From NCBI GenBank assembly GCA_022791975.1, contig JAAWAC010000012.1, forward strand, positions 173,388-237,387: DNA of 64,000 nt, in the 5' to 3' direction. Positions 55,775 through 63,997 of this stretch are shown here, piece after piece (the stretch's first letter is position 1; each line of letters begins with the position of its first letter). Below the pieces are notes generated by a model. That model was given only the letters and a program-made list of their open reading frames with translations. It was not told where the DNA came from and did not search any database. This DNA comes from Lachnospiraceae bacterium. Its GTDB lineage: Bacteria > Bacillota > Clostridia > Lachnospirales > Lachnospiraceae. The position numbers and the translations under genes are program-made.

Positions 55775-56779
55775 TTATCTGGTGGTTTTTCTGACTACAA
55801 GCTTAGGCAAAAGGCGGATATTCTTTTTCTCCGGCATTCTTCCCTCAATGGCATTTAAAAGAAGCTCCGCCGCCCGGCGTCCCATCTCAATAGTGGGCTG
55901 TTGTACTGTTGTCAACGGCGGATCGCACATTTGTGAAAAATCAATATTATCAAAACCGATCACCTCTATGTCCTCCGGTATCCGATAGGAGAGCTCATTC
56001 AAAGCCCGGATCGCTCCCAGCGCCATGGTATCATTGGCCGCTACAATCCCATCATATTTTCGTCCCTCCCGCTCCAGTTCCATAACTGCCTGATAGCCGC
56101 TATCCACGGTATAGGTCCCGGTTTTAATGAACTCTTTGTTAAAAGGAATCCAATACTTTTCCAGCGCTGCTTTATACCCATCAATGCGCTCCTTGGCCGT
56201 GGATATCTCACTTGGCCCAGACAAAAATACAATCCGCCGGGAGCCATGCCGCAGCATCAGCTCACAGGAATGGTAAATGGCCAGCAAATTATCTGCAAAG
56301 ACCCCCGCGGTATAATTCATGCCATACAGCATCCGGTCCAGCAAAATACAGGGCACATGGTATTTATCCATAAGAAAGTGGCTTTCCATACATTTGTTTG
56401 CCGTGGAGGTCAAAATAATTCCATCCACTTTTTTTGCAATAAAAGTAGCAATATATCGCTCCTCTTTTTCTGTGGACAGATTGGAGCTTCCCAAAAATAC
56501 GGTGTAGCCGTTATCACTGGAATAATTTTCCACTGCCATAGCCAGCTCGGAAAAAAAGGGATTGGTAATATCTGGAATAATCAAACCGACCGTTCTGCTA
56601 TGGGATGGCGTGTAATTTTCAGCGTAAGGATTTTTTTGATAGTTCATATTTGCAACAATTTTCAATACTTTTTTTCTGGTTTCCTCACTGACGCCTTTGG
56701 GATTATTGTTAATCACCCTGGAAACCGTTGCCTTTGATACCCCTGCAAGCCTGGCGATATCCTCCACTGTTACACGCAA
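55775..56779 (-). CDS. LacI-family regulator of the carbohydrate locus
   Basis: A 334-residue repressor. The helix-turn-helix begins VTVEDIARLAGVSKATVSRV with the hinge NYQKNPYAENYTPSHSRTVG, followed by a periplasmic-binding-type sugar domain (VGLIIPDITNPFFSEL, GFDNIDFSQMCDPPLTTVQQ). TTG at 56779 is chosen because AGGAGG lies 10 bases upstream; an in-frame GTG at 56791 overlaps that site. It probably controls the downstream genes and may act on the palindrome at 56896-56910 and on the divergent URO-D gene. Confidence 0.93.
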   Translation of the reverse strand: MRVTVEDIARLAGVSKATVSRVINNNPKGVSEETRKKVLKIVANMNYQKNPYAENYTPSHSRTVGLIIPDITNPFFSELAMAVENYSSDNGYTVFLGSSNLSTEKEERYIATFIAKKVDGIILTSTANKCMESHFLMDKYHVPCILLDRMLYGMNYTAGVFADNLLAIYHSCELMLRHGSRRIVFLSGPSEISTAKERIDGYKAALEKYWIPFNKEFIKTGTYTVDSGYQAVMELEREGRKYDGIVAANDTMALGAIRALNELSYRIPEDIEVIGFDNIDFSQMCDPPLTTVQQPTIEMGRRAAELLLNAIEGRMPEKKNIRLLPKLVVRKTTR

Positions 56780-56895
56780 AAGTATCCCCACCTCCTGTCC
56801 GTCGTTTTGTATCAGGCTATATTATTTTCGTTTCTTCAATTTCCATTCCGCCATCAGAGTTCCATCTATCCTGGACTTGGATTTCATGTTAACAG

Positions 56896-56910
56896 AGAAA
56901 CATTGTTTCT
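56896..56910. promoter_or_regulatory. Candidate LacI-type operator
   Basis: AGAAACA-T-TGTTTCT, a 15-bp palindrome with odd central base, 116 bases upstream of lacI. LacI-family sites are often palindromes of this size. The gene-free stretch 56780-57281 between lacI and the URO-D gene contains this, the hairpin at 57014-57056, and no other recognised feature. Confidence 0.4.
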
Positions 56911-57013
56911 TGAAGTTGTTAAAATCACCAAAAATACTAAAAACAGAGTCTTATTTTGATTTTTTTTAGGAAATTTTCCCATTCAAGGTGTGTTTGTAAA
57001 TAATAAAAAAAGA

Positions 57014-57056
57014 CGCTATATTTCTCTATCCAGGAAAGGATATAGCAAATATAGCG
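57014..57056. other. Compound inverted repeat between lacI and the URO-D gene
   Basis: CGCTATATTT (57014-57023) pairs with AAATATAGCG (57047-57056), and TATCC (57027-57031) with GGATA (57038-57042) inside it. It could be an RNA hairpin on the URO-D transcript leader or a protein site; no T-tract follows. Confidence 0.55.
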
Positions 57057-57281
57057 AATCAAAAATTGAAGTCGGAAATTTAACTTTCTGGTCTTATGGT
57101 CATTTTGCATATTTTTTCAAGGAAAAAATTTACATATTGCCTCCTTCTTCTTCATTTACAGATTTTTCTTTTTTTGATATTATAATCTTATACTACCTGT
57201 ATCTTAGAATACCAGGTTTAAAAGTACGTGTCTGTCATCATTCTCTGCGAATTGATGGCCTATTAAGAAGGAGGATTTTTC

Positions 57282-58274
57282 ATGCTGACGAAAAGACAGA
57301 ATCTGTTAGAAACCATTCACGGCGGTCATCCAGATCGTTATGTAAATCAATATGAGGCCTTTGCTATGCTGCTGGCCAATCCCTACACGGCAAACAGTGC
57401 TATGCCTGCTTATGGCAAGGGTCCTGCTGTAAATGCCTGGGGTGTAACCAATGTCTGGCCAGAGGGCACCCCTGGTGGTTTTCCTCTTCATGACGAGGCC
57501 CATATTGTGTGCAAGGACATTACAGAATGGAAAAAGTATGTCCATGCTCCCCGGCTGGATTATACCGCAGAAGAATGGGAGCCCTTCATTAAGATGGCAG
57601 AAGAAGTTGATCGGAAGGAGTATTTTGCCACGCAGTTTGTGGCGCCGGGTATCTTTGAACAGTGTCACCACCTTCAGGAGATTCAAAATTGCCTGATTAA
57701 TTTTTATGAGGAGCCGGAATGTACCAAGGAACTGATAGAATATCTTACAGAGTGGGAATTGGAGTATGCACAAAAGATTTGCCATTATATCAAGCCGGAC
57801 GCCATCTTCCATCATGATGACTGGGGCAGCCAGGATTCCACCTTTATTTCTCCTGATATGTTCCGGGAATTTTTGCTTCCCGCATACAAGAAAATCTATG
57901 GTTACTACAAATCCCATGGGGTGGAGCTGATTGTCCACCACTCGGATTCCTATGCAGCCACCCTGGTTCCCGATATGATTGAGATGGGCATTGATATCTG
58001 GCAGGGCGTTATGACCACCAACCATATCCCATCCCTGATTGAGCAATATGGGGGGAAAATCACCTTTATGGGTGGTATCGACAGCGCTTCCGTAGACCGG
58101 CCCGATTGGACGCCGGATCTAATAGCCAGAGAGGTCCGCAAGGCCTGCACCACCTTTGGGACAAAATTCTATATTCCCAACACCACCCAGGGGCTGGCCG
58201 TAAGCACCTTCCCTGGGGTCTATGAGGCAGTGTCGGAAGAGATTGAAAAGATAAATGGGGAAATGTTTGGGTAG
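57282..58274 (+). CDS. Uroporphyrinogen decarboxylase-family protein of unknown role
   Basis: A 330-residue URO-D superfamily protein. It has the fold's conserved ends (LTKRQNLLETIHGGHPDRY at the start; TFMGGIDSASV and FYIPNTTQGLAVSTFPGVYE at the end). HHDDWGSQDSTF and HHSDSYA are likely metal or substrate residues. It is not a normal HemE: the N-terminal tetrapyrrole-binding RQAGRY motif is missing. Homologues in Clostridia include methyltransferase-like proteins of unknown substrate. AAGAAGGAGG precedes the ATG. It is divergent from lacI. Confidence 0.85.
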   Translation: MLTKRQNLLETIHGGHPDRYVNQYEAFAMLLANPYTANSAMPAYGKGPAVNAWGVTNVWPEGTPGGFPLHDEAHIVCKDITEWKKYVHAPRLDYTAEEWEPFIKMAEEVDRKEYFATQFVAPGIFEQCHHLQEIQNCLINFYEEPECTKELIEYLTEWELEYAQKICHYIKPDAIFHHDDWGSQDSTFISPDMFREFLLPAYKKIYGYYKSHGVELIVHHSDSYAATLVPDMIEMGIDIWQGVMTTNHIPSLIEQYGGKITFMGGIDSASVDRPDWTPDLIAREVRKACTTFGTKFYIPNTTQGLAVSTFPGVYEAVSEEIEKINGEMFG

Positions 58275-58297
58275 AGTTAGGTAATGGATTAAAGTGG

Positions 58298-58339
58298 GGG
58301 TGTCGGAAAATCATCAAATTAGATGATTGACCGATGCCC
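58298..58339 (+). terminator. Hairpin after the URO-D gene
   Basis: GGGTGTCGG (58298-58306) pairs with CCGATGCCC (58331-58339) using two G-U pairs, and AATCATC/GATGATT forms an inner stem. T content after it is moderate. Just to its right the composition turns AT-rich, marking the edge of the acquired region. Bases 58340-58524 hold nothing else I can name. Confidence 0.55.
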
Positions 58340-58524
58340 TCATTCTATATGTGAAAAAATTCAGAGAGAGCCTACAATTTATGGTGAGCATTGGGACAAA
58401 ATCATCAGGAACCAAACCTTCCAAATTTAGTGGCAAAACCAGTTGATAAGGTTCGTCAAATTCGAAATAATTTTATGTTTTCTTTGAAAAATTATATTCT
58501 GTCACTGTAGGGTAATGTCTTTAT

Positions 58525-59421
58525 TTACTTTACCATATATTCAAAGTCTGGCATCCCATCTTTTTTACTTGGTAGCTTTATCATAGTATCTTTCATTTTT
58601 TCCAAAGTCCATTTTCTACCATACCCGAAGCGATATTTATTTGCTTTTATTACTGTTATAATAAACATTGCTGTATATTGATTTAATTCCCAAAAATCTT
58701 TCGCATACAAAACATTAACATCATCAGATGCCCAAAATGGATCCTTTTGATAAAAAGCTTCGCCTACACTTCCGTTATAATTTACTGTTATACAATTCGG
58801 TTTACAGTATTGTGAGGTTGCAATTTTTTCCCTGATACCATTATTTTCACTTATTGCTCCTAAAAAATTAACATTCCCAGGAAGCATATCCGCTTTCGTC
58901 AATCTCTTTCCCTTAACAAAATCAAACAAATAATCCAATGAATAATTGTTCCAAGTTTGAATATTCAATTCATTTTTTTTATAGCTATATCTTGTAGAAA
59001 TTGGCTGCATTTTACTTTCCTTTACCCATTGTGGGACATTTTCCGGGAGCATAATATCTTTCAAAGTCTTATTTGCCTGTCTGCCATAGCTATATCTGTA
59101 AGCATTTTTCTGAATACACATACAATAGAATAATTTTTCATTAAAAGACATTTCTTTTTTAGGTTCCAACACCATAATATGATATGCTGTATAAAATGGA
59201 CATATTTGTACAAACGATGATAAAACACTCCCCCCTAATGCCACTGTGATATAACCTGCTGGAAATGGATCTTTAGCTTCATCCCTGCATACCTTAGCAA
59301 CAACTCCATTATTTTGTGCAGTTCTGGAAATAAAATTTATATTGCTTGTAACAGACAAATTCATATTATATAATTCAAATCCATTTCCCTGATGCAATAC
59401 AAATAAATCACTAATTTTCAT
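58525..59421 (-). CDS. Specificity subunit of a BcgI-like restriction-modification system
   Basis: A 298-residue HsdS-like DNA-recognition protein with two repeated halves. The first starts MKISDLFVLHQGNGFELYNM with ALGGSVLSSF and YSYGRQANKTL; the second shows SLDYLFDFVKGKRLTKADM, TVNYNGSVGEAFYQ and YGRKWTLEKM. Two such half-sites are typical of a bipartite recognition sequence. ATG at 59421 overlaps the methyltransferase stop by 11 bases (ATGAAAATTAG). AT-rich and unlike its core neighbours in composition. A Type I HsdS is less likely, as no HsdR gene is present. Confidence 0.8.
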   Translation of the reverse strand: MKISDLFVLHQGNGFELYNMNLSVTSNINFISRTAQNNGVVAKVCRDEAKDPFPAGYITVALGGSVLSSFVQICPFYTAYHIMVLEPKKEMSFNEKLFYCMCIQKNAYRYSYGRQANKTLKDIMLPENVPQWVKESKMQPISTRYSYKKNELNIQTWNNYSLDYLFDFVKGKRLTKADMLPGNVNFLGAISENNGIREKIATSQYCKPNCITVNYNGSVGEAFYQKDPFWASDDVNVLYAKDFWELNQYTAMFIITVIKANKYRFGYGRKWTLEKMKDTMIKLPSKKDGMPDFEYMVK

Positions 59422-61276
59422 GAATATCACCACTCTTTACCAAATATGCAAGATAATCATTTATAGTTGATTGAAAATCATCTTGTGTTAATTTTGTATA
59501 ATCTGTTTGCATATATGCTTCACATAACCATTCATCCTCATAATTAACACAGTGTCTTGCTGAAAATCCATCTACTACATCCTTATTTCTATATAGCTTC
59601 AACCATTCTTTTTCAATTTTTTCCCACTTCCCCAAAGCATCAATTCTTCCCAATTTTTTTCGTTTTACAAACCCATCATCTTTACAATATCCAAAGAAAG
59701 TTTCCTGTTGTGAGTCATGGGGAGTATGTGCCTCCCATATCATAACACATACATTCGTTCCTGTTGGATAAAAAATATCATCTGGCATGGAAAATACAGC
59801 TTTCAATGTATTTTTTCTCATCAAACGTTCTCTAACATCTTTAAATTTCGTACCGATTGCACAACTCATGGGAACTACAACCACACCTGTTCCGCCAACA
59901 GTAAGCACCTCTAATAAATGTTCCACAAATTCTAATTCGGTCACATCCCTTTGAGAATATGGTGGATTTATCAAACCAATATTTATGTTTTTTTCTTTTA
60001 ACTCTTTGGTTATGTTAGAATTAAAACAATCCCCTTTATAAATGTTAGATTTTCCATCTTTCCGAATAATCATATTTGCAATAGCTAATGTATAAAGCCC
60101 ATCATCAAATTCCACCCCATATAATCCATTTTTACGAATGTTTTCCACTTCTTCTGGATTAGCCGCTTTAAACATTTTACTCATTGCTGTTACTAAAAAG
60201 GATCCAGATCCACAACATATATCAACAACACGACTGTTTTTATTGACTCCAGCCAAATCACACATAAATTCTGTCAAATGTTGCGGAGTCAAAACAATTC
60301 CCAATCCACTTCCATCACCACCAGAATACTTAATAAATTCATGGTAAAATACTCCCAATGCATCCACTGTACTATCTGCATAGTCCATCATCGGTTTGAT
60401 TTTCATCTCTAATTGCTCTATGTACCAAGTAATAGACTTAGAGTGTCCTAATGGAATTTCTGCAAACTTTGTATTGTCTTGAAGCGTATGGAATACTTGC
60501 TTGATATAATTAATTCTACTACTTTTTATATCGCTCTCTTTAAGTACGTTTTCAATCGCATTTTGAATATTCTGCATAACCAGCTTATATGAACTTAACA
60601 TTGAATAGCTTTTTGAAAAATCTTCATCATTCAACGCAATCAATATTCCCGCAATAAAAATTGGCTTATGTGCTTCTGTTACTTTTATTTCCCGCAACGA
60701 ACTATGCATATCAATAGCCGTATTCCTGATTTCATCTAACGAATATGCTTTTTTCAGCTTATTACCTTTAATCAACTCAATATAATTCTTAGGCTCCAAA
60801 ATAATATCTTTTGCCTTTTTTAATGATGAATACTGTTCCTGCCCTTGCTGCCAGTAATATGTATCCACTTTCATATTATCCACATTTGTTCCACTTACCG
60901 CAATTGCAATAACATTATACTCCTGTTTTAAGAACTTCGCATAATACAAAACTCCATCTACAGCAAATCCGCTAGGTTTATTCAAGTTTGCACTACAATG
61001 CTTTTTAGCCGTATTTTTGCACTCAACCACAATTATAGTGTGTATATCATCATTAAATGTAATTACGTATTCTGGTTTGGCTTTACCCTTCCCTCCTTGG
61101 GTAAAATCGGCCAATTCACACTCTTTGGGCTTTCCTCCAGCCTTTTTAAGAAGTTCTTCAATTTTATCTACACTAGAAACATCTCCCTGAGGAAAAACAT
61201 AACCAAACTGATTTTCTCCAATTGTACATTTCATTTCTTTTAAAGTTAATTTTTCAGTATACTGTTCAATTTTCAT
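59411..61276 (-). CDS. Bifunctional restriction-modification subunit (BcgI-A-like, N6-adenine methyltransferase with nuclease domain)
   Basis: A 621-residue protein combining activities. The N-terminal nuclease has a PD-(D/E)XK core (KPEYVITFNDDIHTIIVVECK, the ECK triad near residue 95). A helical linker follows, then the methyltransferase: motif I VVDICCGSGSFLVTA and motif IV INPPYSQ, an N6-adenine methylase signature. Length fits BcgI-A (about 640), not plain HsdM. ATG at 61276 is chosen with GGAGG 9 bases upstream. It is cotranscribed with the specificity subunit and looks intact. Confidence 0.82.
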   Translation of the reverse strand: MKIEQYTEKLTLKEMKCTIGENQFGYVFPQGDVSSVDKIEELLKKAGGKPKECELADFTQGGKGKAKPEYVITFNDDIHTIIVVECKNTAKKHCSANLNKPSGFAVDGVLYYAKFLKQEYNVIAIAVSGTNVDNMKVDTYYWQQGQEQYSSLKKAKDIILEPKNYIELIKGNKLKKAYSLDEIRNTAIDMHSSLREIKVTEAHKPIFIAGILIALNDEDFSKSYSMLSSYKLVMQNIQNAIENVLKESDIKSSRINYIKQVFHTLQDNTKFAEIPLGHSKSITWYIEQLEMKIKPMMDYADSTVDALGVFYHEFIKYSGGDGSGLGIVLTPQHLTEFMCDLAGVNKNSRVVDICCGSGSFLVTAMSKMFKAANPEEVENIRKNGLYGVEFDDGLYTLAIANMIIRKDGKSNIYKGDCFNSNITKELKEKNINIGLINPPYSQRDVTELEFVEHLLEVLTVGGTGVVVVPMSCAIGTKFKDVRERLMRKNTLKAVFSMPDDIFYPTGTNVCVMIWEAHTPHDSQQETFFGYCKDDGFVKRKKLGRIDALGKWEKIEKEWLKLYRNKDVVDGFSARHCVNYEDEWLCEAYMQTDYTKLTQDDFQSTINDYLAYLVKSGDIHEN

Positions 61277-61291
61277 TATGTCTTCCTCCAC

Positions 61292-61458
61292 TTATTTATT
61301 TTTTATTTCAATCAAATAATTATCTATATCATTTTTTTGATTCGCCATGATCCACCTAACTTACAAGCCGAAAGTTTCTTATTCGAAATCAATCTTCTTA
61401 TTGTTTAATCACATACTTGCAAATACTCCGCTGTCTGTGGTAAAATCTCATTGCTCAT
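61292..61458 (-). pseudogene. Dead excisionase/HTH_17-like gene upstream of the restriction-modification genes
   Basis: With GGAGGTAAATA before the ATG, the frame reads MSNEILPQTAEYLQVCD, then an in-frame TAA (61407-61405) where a Lys codon is expected, then TIRRLISNKKLSACKLGGSW, a typical excisionase-like helix-turn-helix. A run of seven As (61338-61332) is one base short of the frame needed for the usual KKNDIDNYL ending. Two lesions make this a pseudogene. Such small HTH proteins commonly sit upstream of restriction-modification genes and may have regulated them. Confidence 0.68.
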
Positions 61459-61840
61459 TATTTACCTCCATTGTATACCTATCATAATGCATTAGAAGTA
61501 GTTTTTCTAGTAATCTATAGTTTTTCTTGGACATATTAAGACTTTATTATAAAAACATATGTTCTTATATTATAAGATATCATCCTAATTTTGCTGAGTC
61601 AAGTAATAGCTAAAATTTTCTTAACAATCCTCTTCCCTGATATTTATTCTTTACATGGTACTAGCATCATGTACTAAAATTACTACAAAAAAGGCAGAAC
61701 AAGCTCGCCTGCCTTTTACTCTCATACCTCTTCTTATCTCACAAAGCTCCTCTCCAATTTCTTCCTCTAATCCTTCAAATCATTCTGTTTCTCATTCAAA
61801 TTGTATGTTCCTCACTCAGCTTTCCATTTCCACCACACCA
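61459..61840. other. AT-rich gene-free stretch with one bidirectional hairpin
   Basis: No intact gene. AAAAGGCAG (61689-61697) pairs with CTGCCTTTT (61709-61717) and has T-tracts on both strands, so it is a probable terminator. A plus-strand frame near 61655 is Ser/Pro-rich and lacks any ribosome site, so it is not called. Confidence 0.6.
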
Positions 61841-61918
61841 ATCAAGTAGGAGGGAAATTTAAATAAATTTCCCGACCTCTCACGCCTCCGTATGTACGGT
61901 TCCGTATATGGTGGTTCA
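61841..61918 (-). mobile_element. 3' remnant (domains V-VI) of a group II intron
   Basis: On the minus strand the sequence runs GAACCACCATATACGGAACC then GTACATACGG, then GGCGTGAGAGGTCGGG, an inverted GGGAAATTTA / TAAATTTCCC stem, and CCTCCTACTTGAT. This fits the domain V and VI end typical of bacterial group II introns, but two mismatches in the domain V stem suggest decay. No reverse transcriptase gene is present. The match is from memory of the consensus, not a search. Confidence 0.58.
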
Positions 61919-62340
61919 ATCAACTTTCAACAAGGAATGCATCTTCATATCAATGACTTTACCATTTTATCAGCATTGCTTCCCAATGTCATTTCATACT
62001 AAAATCCTGCTTTTTCAAGTGCCCGACAAAAAGCAATATTATATGCAAACGGCTCTGCATAAATGCGAATAATACCGCTCTTGTCAAAAGCATACTCACA
62101 AATCTGCTTTATCGCTTCGGTTATAATGCCTTTGCCCCAGTATTCTTCTGCAACTTAATATCCTAATTCAGCAGTCTGCCTGTGTATGTTTCCCTGATGG
62201 AAAACGCCAATACTGCCAATCACTTTGTTATCTGCTGTAATAGCAAACGCAAAAGTTTCATCTTCATCTGCGGAGAACATAGCAGAAAGAGCTCTTGCTA
62301 AATCTTTTGTATCTGACAATTTTCATTTTCTGATTTTGCA
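61916..62340 (-). pseudogene. Decayed GNAT (RimJ/RimL-type) acetyltransferase
   Basis: The minus-strand frame reads KLSDTKDLARAL, FAFAITADNKVIGSIGVF, TAELGY, then a TAA (62157-62155), then VAEEYWGKGIITEAIKQICE and AEPFAYNIAFCRALEKAGF before a TAG (62001-61999). A last frame gives KVIDMKMHSLLKVD and a stop at 61918-61916. Two stops, a shift and a missing stretch near the N-terminus mark it as dead. Confidence 0.82.
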
Positions 62341-62379
62341 TTTCATTATTATGCCGCCTTTCAAATGCGTGGAAACCAA

Positions 62380-62841
62380 CTAATTTTTAAGTTTTTTCTC
62401 CATGACTTCATAAACCAGCTTTTCATCATTTTCTAACTCATAAATTCCATGCCCAACAGTTTTATAGCCTCTATGCTCATAAAAAAACACTGCTGGAAGG
62501 GAAGCGTCTAAAATAGCCACATCATATTTTTTTGAAATTTCAGTTTCCAAGCAATCCATAATATACGATCCGAAGCCGTGCTTCTGATAAGTAGGCAGCA
62601 CATACACCCCCGTAATATGATTATCATCAAAGCAGCCCGTTCCGACAATCTCACTGTTCTCAACCAATACACCCATATTTCCAGACGCTATACCATCTAA
62701 AATATGTTCTTTCCTATGATGTTGGCAAAAGAAATCCACTACCCCTTTGGGATAATACTTTGCATATACCGTTTTAATTGTTGTATGTAAAACACGATAA
62801 ATTGCACCCACCATGTCAGAAGTCGCCATTACATATTCCAT
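62380..62841 (-). CDS. GNAT-family N-acetyltransferase
   Basis: A 153-residue single-domain acetyltransferase. The acetyl-CoA site is VYVLPTYQKHGFGSYIMDCLE (residues about 80-100, Q-x-x-G-x-G type), with the preceding beta strand GTGCFDDNHIT and the FFYEHRGYKTVG ending typical of the family. ATG at 62841 is chosen: GGGAGG is 6 bases upstream. Substrate unknown. It is not closely related to the pseudogene beside it. Confidence 0.88.
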   Translation of the reverse strand: MEYVMATSDMVGAIYRVLHTTIKTVYAKYYPKGVVDFFCQHHRKEHILDGIASGNMGVLVENSEIVGTGCFDDNHITGVYVLPTYQKHGFGSYIMDCLETEISKKYDVAILDASLPAVFFYEHRGYKTVGHGIYELENDEKLVYEVMEKKLKN

Positions 62842-62912
62842 ACTTTCCTCCCAAAACACAAATTCTTCCCTTACTAATGGGAATATTATTTAATAAAATT
62901 TATATCTTCTCT

Positions 62913-63203
62913 CTAAAATCCTTGTATTTCAAAATCCACACAATCAAAATATTCTAACGAGCAATGGTCATCATAAATAATAATCATATACTCCCTATGG
63001 TTCATATATAGCGTCAATTCTGCTTCCCACCTATTTTCTATGCTCTTTTGCAGTAGATCTTTTCTTGTATGATCCTGATTCCATGTTCTTATATTATAAA
63101 CAGGCTCTCTATTATTCCACGAAATGAAATTTAATTCTTTTACCCAACCATTATTTAACTTAGACAGATTGCCTATATGCCTATAAATAACATAGTTTTT
63201 CAA
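62913..63203 (-). CDS. YdbC/PC4-like small protein
   Basis: A 96-residue protein with a TTG start (GGAGG 10 bases upstream). Residues about 1-50 (YVIYRHIGNLS...GWVKELNFISWNNREPVYNIRTWNQDH) resemble the YdbC family of single-strand nucleic-acid-binding PC4-like proteins, whose core reads GWTKELNLISWN. The usual MGKGITLT-EE helix is missing; instead a novel beta-rich tail (LTLYMNHREYMIIIYDD) follows. It may be a truncated or recombined member. Confidence 0.5.
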   Translation of the reverse strand: MKNYVIYRHIGNLSKLNNGWVKELNFISWNNREPVYNIRTWNQDHTRKDLLQKSIENRWEAELTLYMNHREYMIIIYDDHCSLEYFDCVDFEIQGF

Positions 63204-63304
63204 ATAGAAACAACCTCCGTGTCTTTTTCGTAAAGGTCTGTTCCTGTCACGATTTTAGCACGTAACCGCACCATGACTTTCTACTCCATATCCGTCATAT
63301 CCTA

Positions 63305-63640
63305 TCAATCTACTTTCCTATTGGAGCATTTCAAAGATACATTTCGGACGTTTATTTGACTGTTCCGCCCTGCTCTCCTGGCAAATTCGCTGATGTCTGT
63401 AGTCTACTTTCGGTTTGGGGCTGTTGCACTGAAATCCCGCTCCAGGATGTTGGGAGCAATTTTCCAGTCTCGCCTTGTATAAATGGTATTTTTTAATCCT
63501 TACCATACATTTCAAATGCATAATTTTCATTAAACGCTGTACAGTTTTTTGGTTGATCCGATAACCGCGGTTATGCAGTTCTATCGTAATGTGGCGGTAT
63601 CCATACCGCCCATGGTTTTTCATGGTGTATGGCACAAATC
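63305..63640 (-). pseudogene. IS3-family transposase orfB fragment
   Basis: Reads GRYGYRHITIELHNRGYRIN and KTVQRLMKIMHLKCMVRIKKYH, the OrfB N-terminal motif, then shifts frame into IAPNILERDFSATAPNRK followed by a TAG where Trp is expected and TTDISEF, the start of the rve domain. It stops at 63307-63305. Clearly dead. Confidence 0.85.
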
Positions 63641-63682
63641 TCTTTTTTTAAGATGGCATATTTATCTGTTTTTTCATTTGTT

Positions 63683-63947
63683 TTACATGGTAATAGTAAT
63701 TGCTCCGCGGCATTTTGCCAGTTCATGCAACGCTGCCAACTTATATTTCTGCCTTAATTCCGTAATGACAGCTACTTTATCAGTTTCTCCAATTTTTCCC
63801 CTCCTGATAGGCATCCCTCCACTTTTGAATATCACCATAGCCGACATGATATTCCTGTGCCAGTTTTTTAATTCCAATATCTCCTTTGAGATACCGTTCC
63901 ACAATTTCCAGCTTGGGTTCTGCGGAATATATTTTTCTTCCAGACAT
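63683..63947 (-). pseudogene. IS3-family transposase orfA fragment
   Basis: Starts MSGRKIYSAEPKLEIVERYL, then KGDIGIKKLAQEYHVGYGDI, a transposase helix-turn-helix, and stops at WRN after a frameshift near 63795. The continuing frame reads ITELRQKYKLAALHELAK. Premature end confirms decay. Confidence 0.85.
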
Positions 63948-63953
63948 AGAAAT

Positions 63954-63997
63954 AACCCCTTTCATTAGACTTTCATTTTTGTCTAATGAAAGGGGTT
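63954..63997. repeat. 17-bp-arm inverted repeat at the IS3 left end
   Basis: AACCCCTTTCATTAGAC (63954-63970), a 10-base loop, and its exact complement (63981-63997). It lies just upstream of orfA and overlaps the presumed terminal repeat; it could restrict read-through into the element. Confidence 0.85.

Noticed and set aside
57282..58274. HemE (uroporphyrinogen decarboxylase of haem synthesis)
   Set aside because: The tetrapyrrole-binding N-terminal RQAGRY motif is missing and the neighbours are sugar genes.
58525..61276. Type I restriction system (HsdM/HsdS)
   Set aside because: No HsdR gene is present, and the methyltransferase has its own N-terminal ECK nuclease motif, which fits a BcgI-like enzyme better.
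61655..61849. A 64-codon plus-strand frame
   Set aside because: No ribosome site, Ser/Pro-rich low-complexity content, and it overlaps a bidirectional hairpin.
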